Source of the DNA: Picocystis sp. L7
Taxonomy: Eukaryota > Chlorophyta > Picocystophyceae > Picocystales > Picocystaceae
Reading direction: 5' to 3'
Length of the DNA: 64,000 bases
NCBI GenBank assembly: GCA_020975725.1
Contig: QXJR01000003.1
Span: 186,001 to 250,000 of the forward strand
Position numbers and translations under genes: made by a program. This document shows, piece after piece, positions 63,985 to 64,000 of the stretch. Under the pieces are notes generated by a model. That model was not told where the DNA came from. It searched no databases and saw nothing but the letters and a program-made list of their open reading frames with translations. Positions within the stretch are counted from its first letter, which is position 1; every line of letters begins with the position of its first letter.

Positions 63985-64000
63985 AGGCTTGTTTCCTTTG

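Larger units (their letters stand above)
60373..64000 (-). mobile_element. Ty1/copia LTR retrotransposon, 3' LTR and most of pol, running past the window edge
   Basis: Minus-strand element. From right to left the visible parts are protease, integrase, reverse transcriptase, RNase H and then the 3' LTR, which is the copia order. Gag and the 5' LTR lie beyond the edge. The visible coding part is open throughout, so it looks whole as far as can be seen. Age cannot be estimated with only one LTR in view, but the open frame suggests a fairly young copy. Confidence 0.9.

Overview
This is nuclear DNA of a photosynthetic eukaryote with a compact, intron-poor genome, most likely a unicellular alga. 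Plastid-type enzymes occur throughout: plant-type MPBQ/MSBQ methyltransferase, a second tocopherol/plastoquinone methyltransferase, plastid N-acetylglutamate kinase, a CofE-like cyanobacterial family protein and a protoporphyrinogen-oxidase-like flavoenzyme. They sit beside ordinary eukaryotic genes (REV1, MCM5, clathrin heavy chain, pescadillo, CK1, Sec20, farnesyltransferase alpha). Genes lie about 2 kb apart on both strands. Most are single-exon, but five introns could be resolved from homology and reading frame; all use GTGCGT or GTACGT donors, a CTGAC branch site and CAG acceptors. These signals, plant-like VTE3 and NERD1, holocytochrome-c lyase (rather than the plant CCM system) and a DUF4200 ciliary-type protein lean toward a green alga. 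The sequence alone does not settle the lineage.

Layout. 0-12.8 kb: a partial unknown gene, FAM136A-like, REV1, a tandem pair of equal-length (758 aa) multi-pass membrane proteins of unrecognised family, then a gene-poor, AT-richer stretch. 12.8-25 kb: SPOUT-type methyltransferase (spliced), NERD1-like FG-GAP protein, a coiled-coil protein, a 59-residue ORF, FNTA, two probable plastid membrane proteins, HCCS, DUF4200 protein, MCM5. 25.05-28.78 kb: an apparently intact Mutator-like (MULE) DNA transposon with 661-bp terminal inverted repeats, inserted in a poly-C tract in the region between divergent MCM5 and clathrin. 29.8-46.3 kb: clathrin heavy chain (spliced), SpoU methyltransferase, VanY-like peptidase, PAP2 phosphatase, NAGK, CofE-like protein, an unusual dehydrogenase/cystathionine beta-lyase fusion, Sec20. 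47-60 kb: CK1 (four exons), pescadillo, a head-to-head pair of prenylquinone methyltransferases, PPOX-like protein, beta-ureidopropionase, a possible spliced small gene, and a claudin/PMP22-like four-helix protein. 60.37 kb to the right edge: a Ty1/copia LTR retrotransposon on the minus strand, with its 3' LTR inside the window.

Functional links. The two methyltransferases at 51-54 kb act on one pathway (vitamin E / plastoquinone) and share one 680-bp divergent promoter region. Several promoters share short motifs (GTTAAGTCGAAG; CGAACCC; a 20-mer near the start codons of two unlinked genes), which look like a genome-specific regulatory vocabulary. The ORFs supplied here may start at GTG or TTG, so starts were re-chosen at ATG for every gene.
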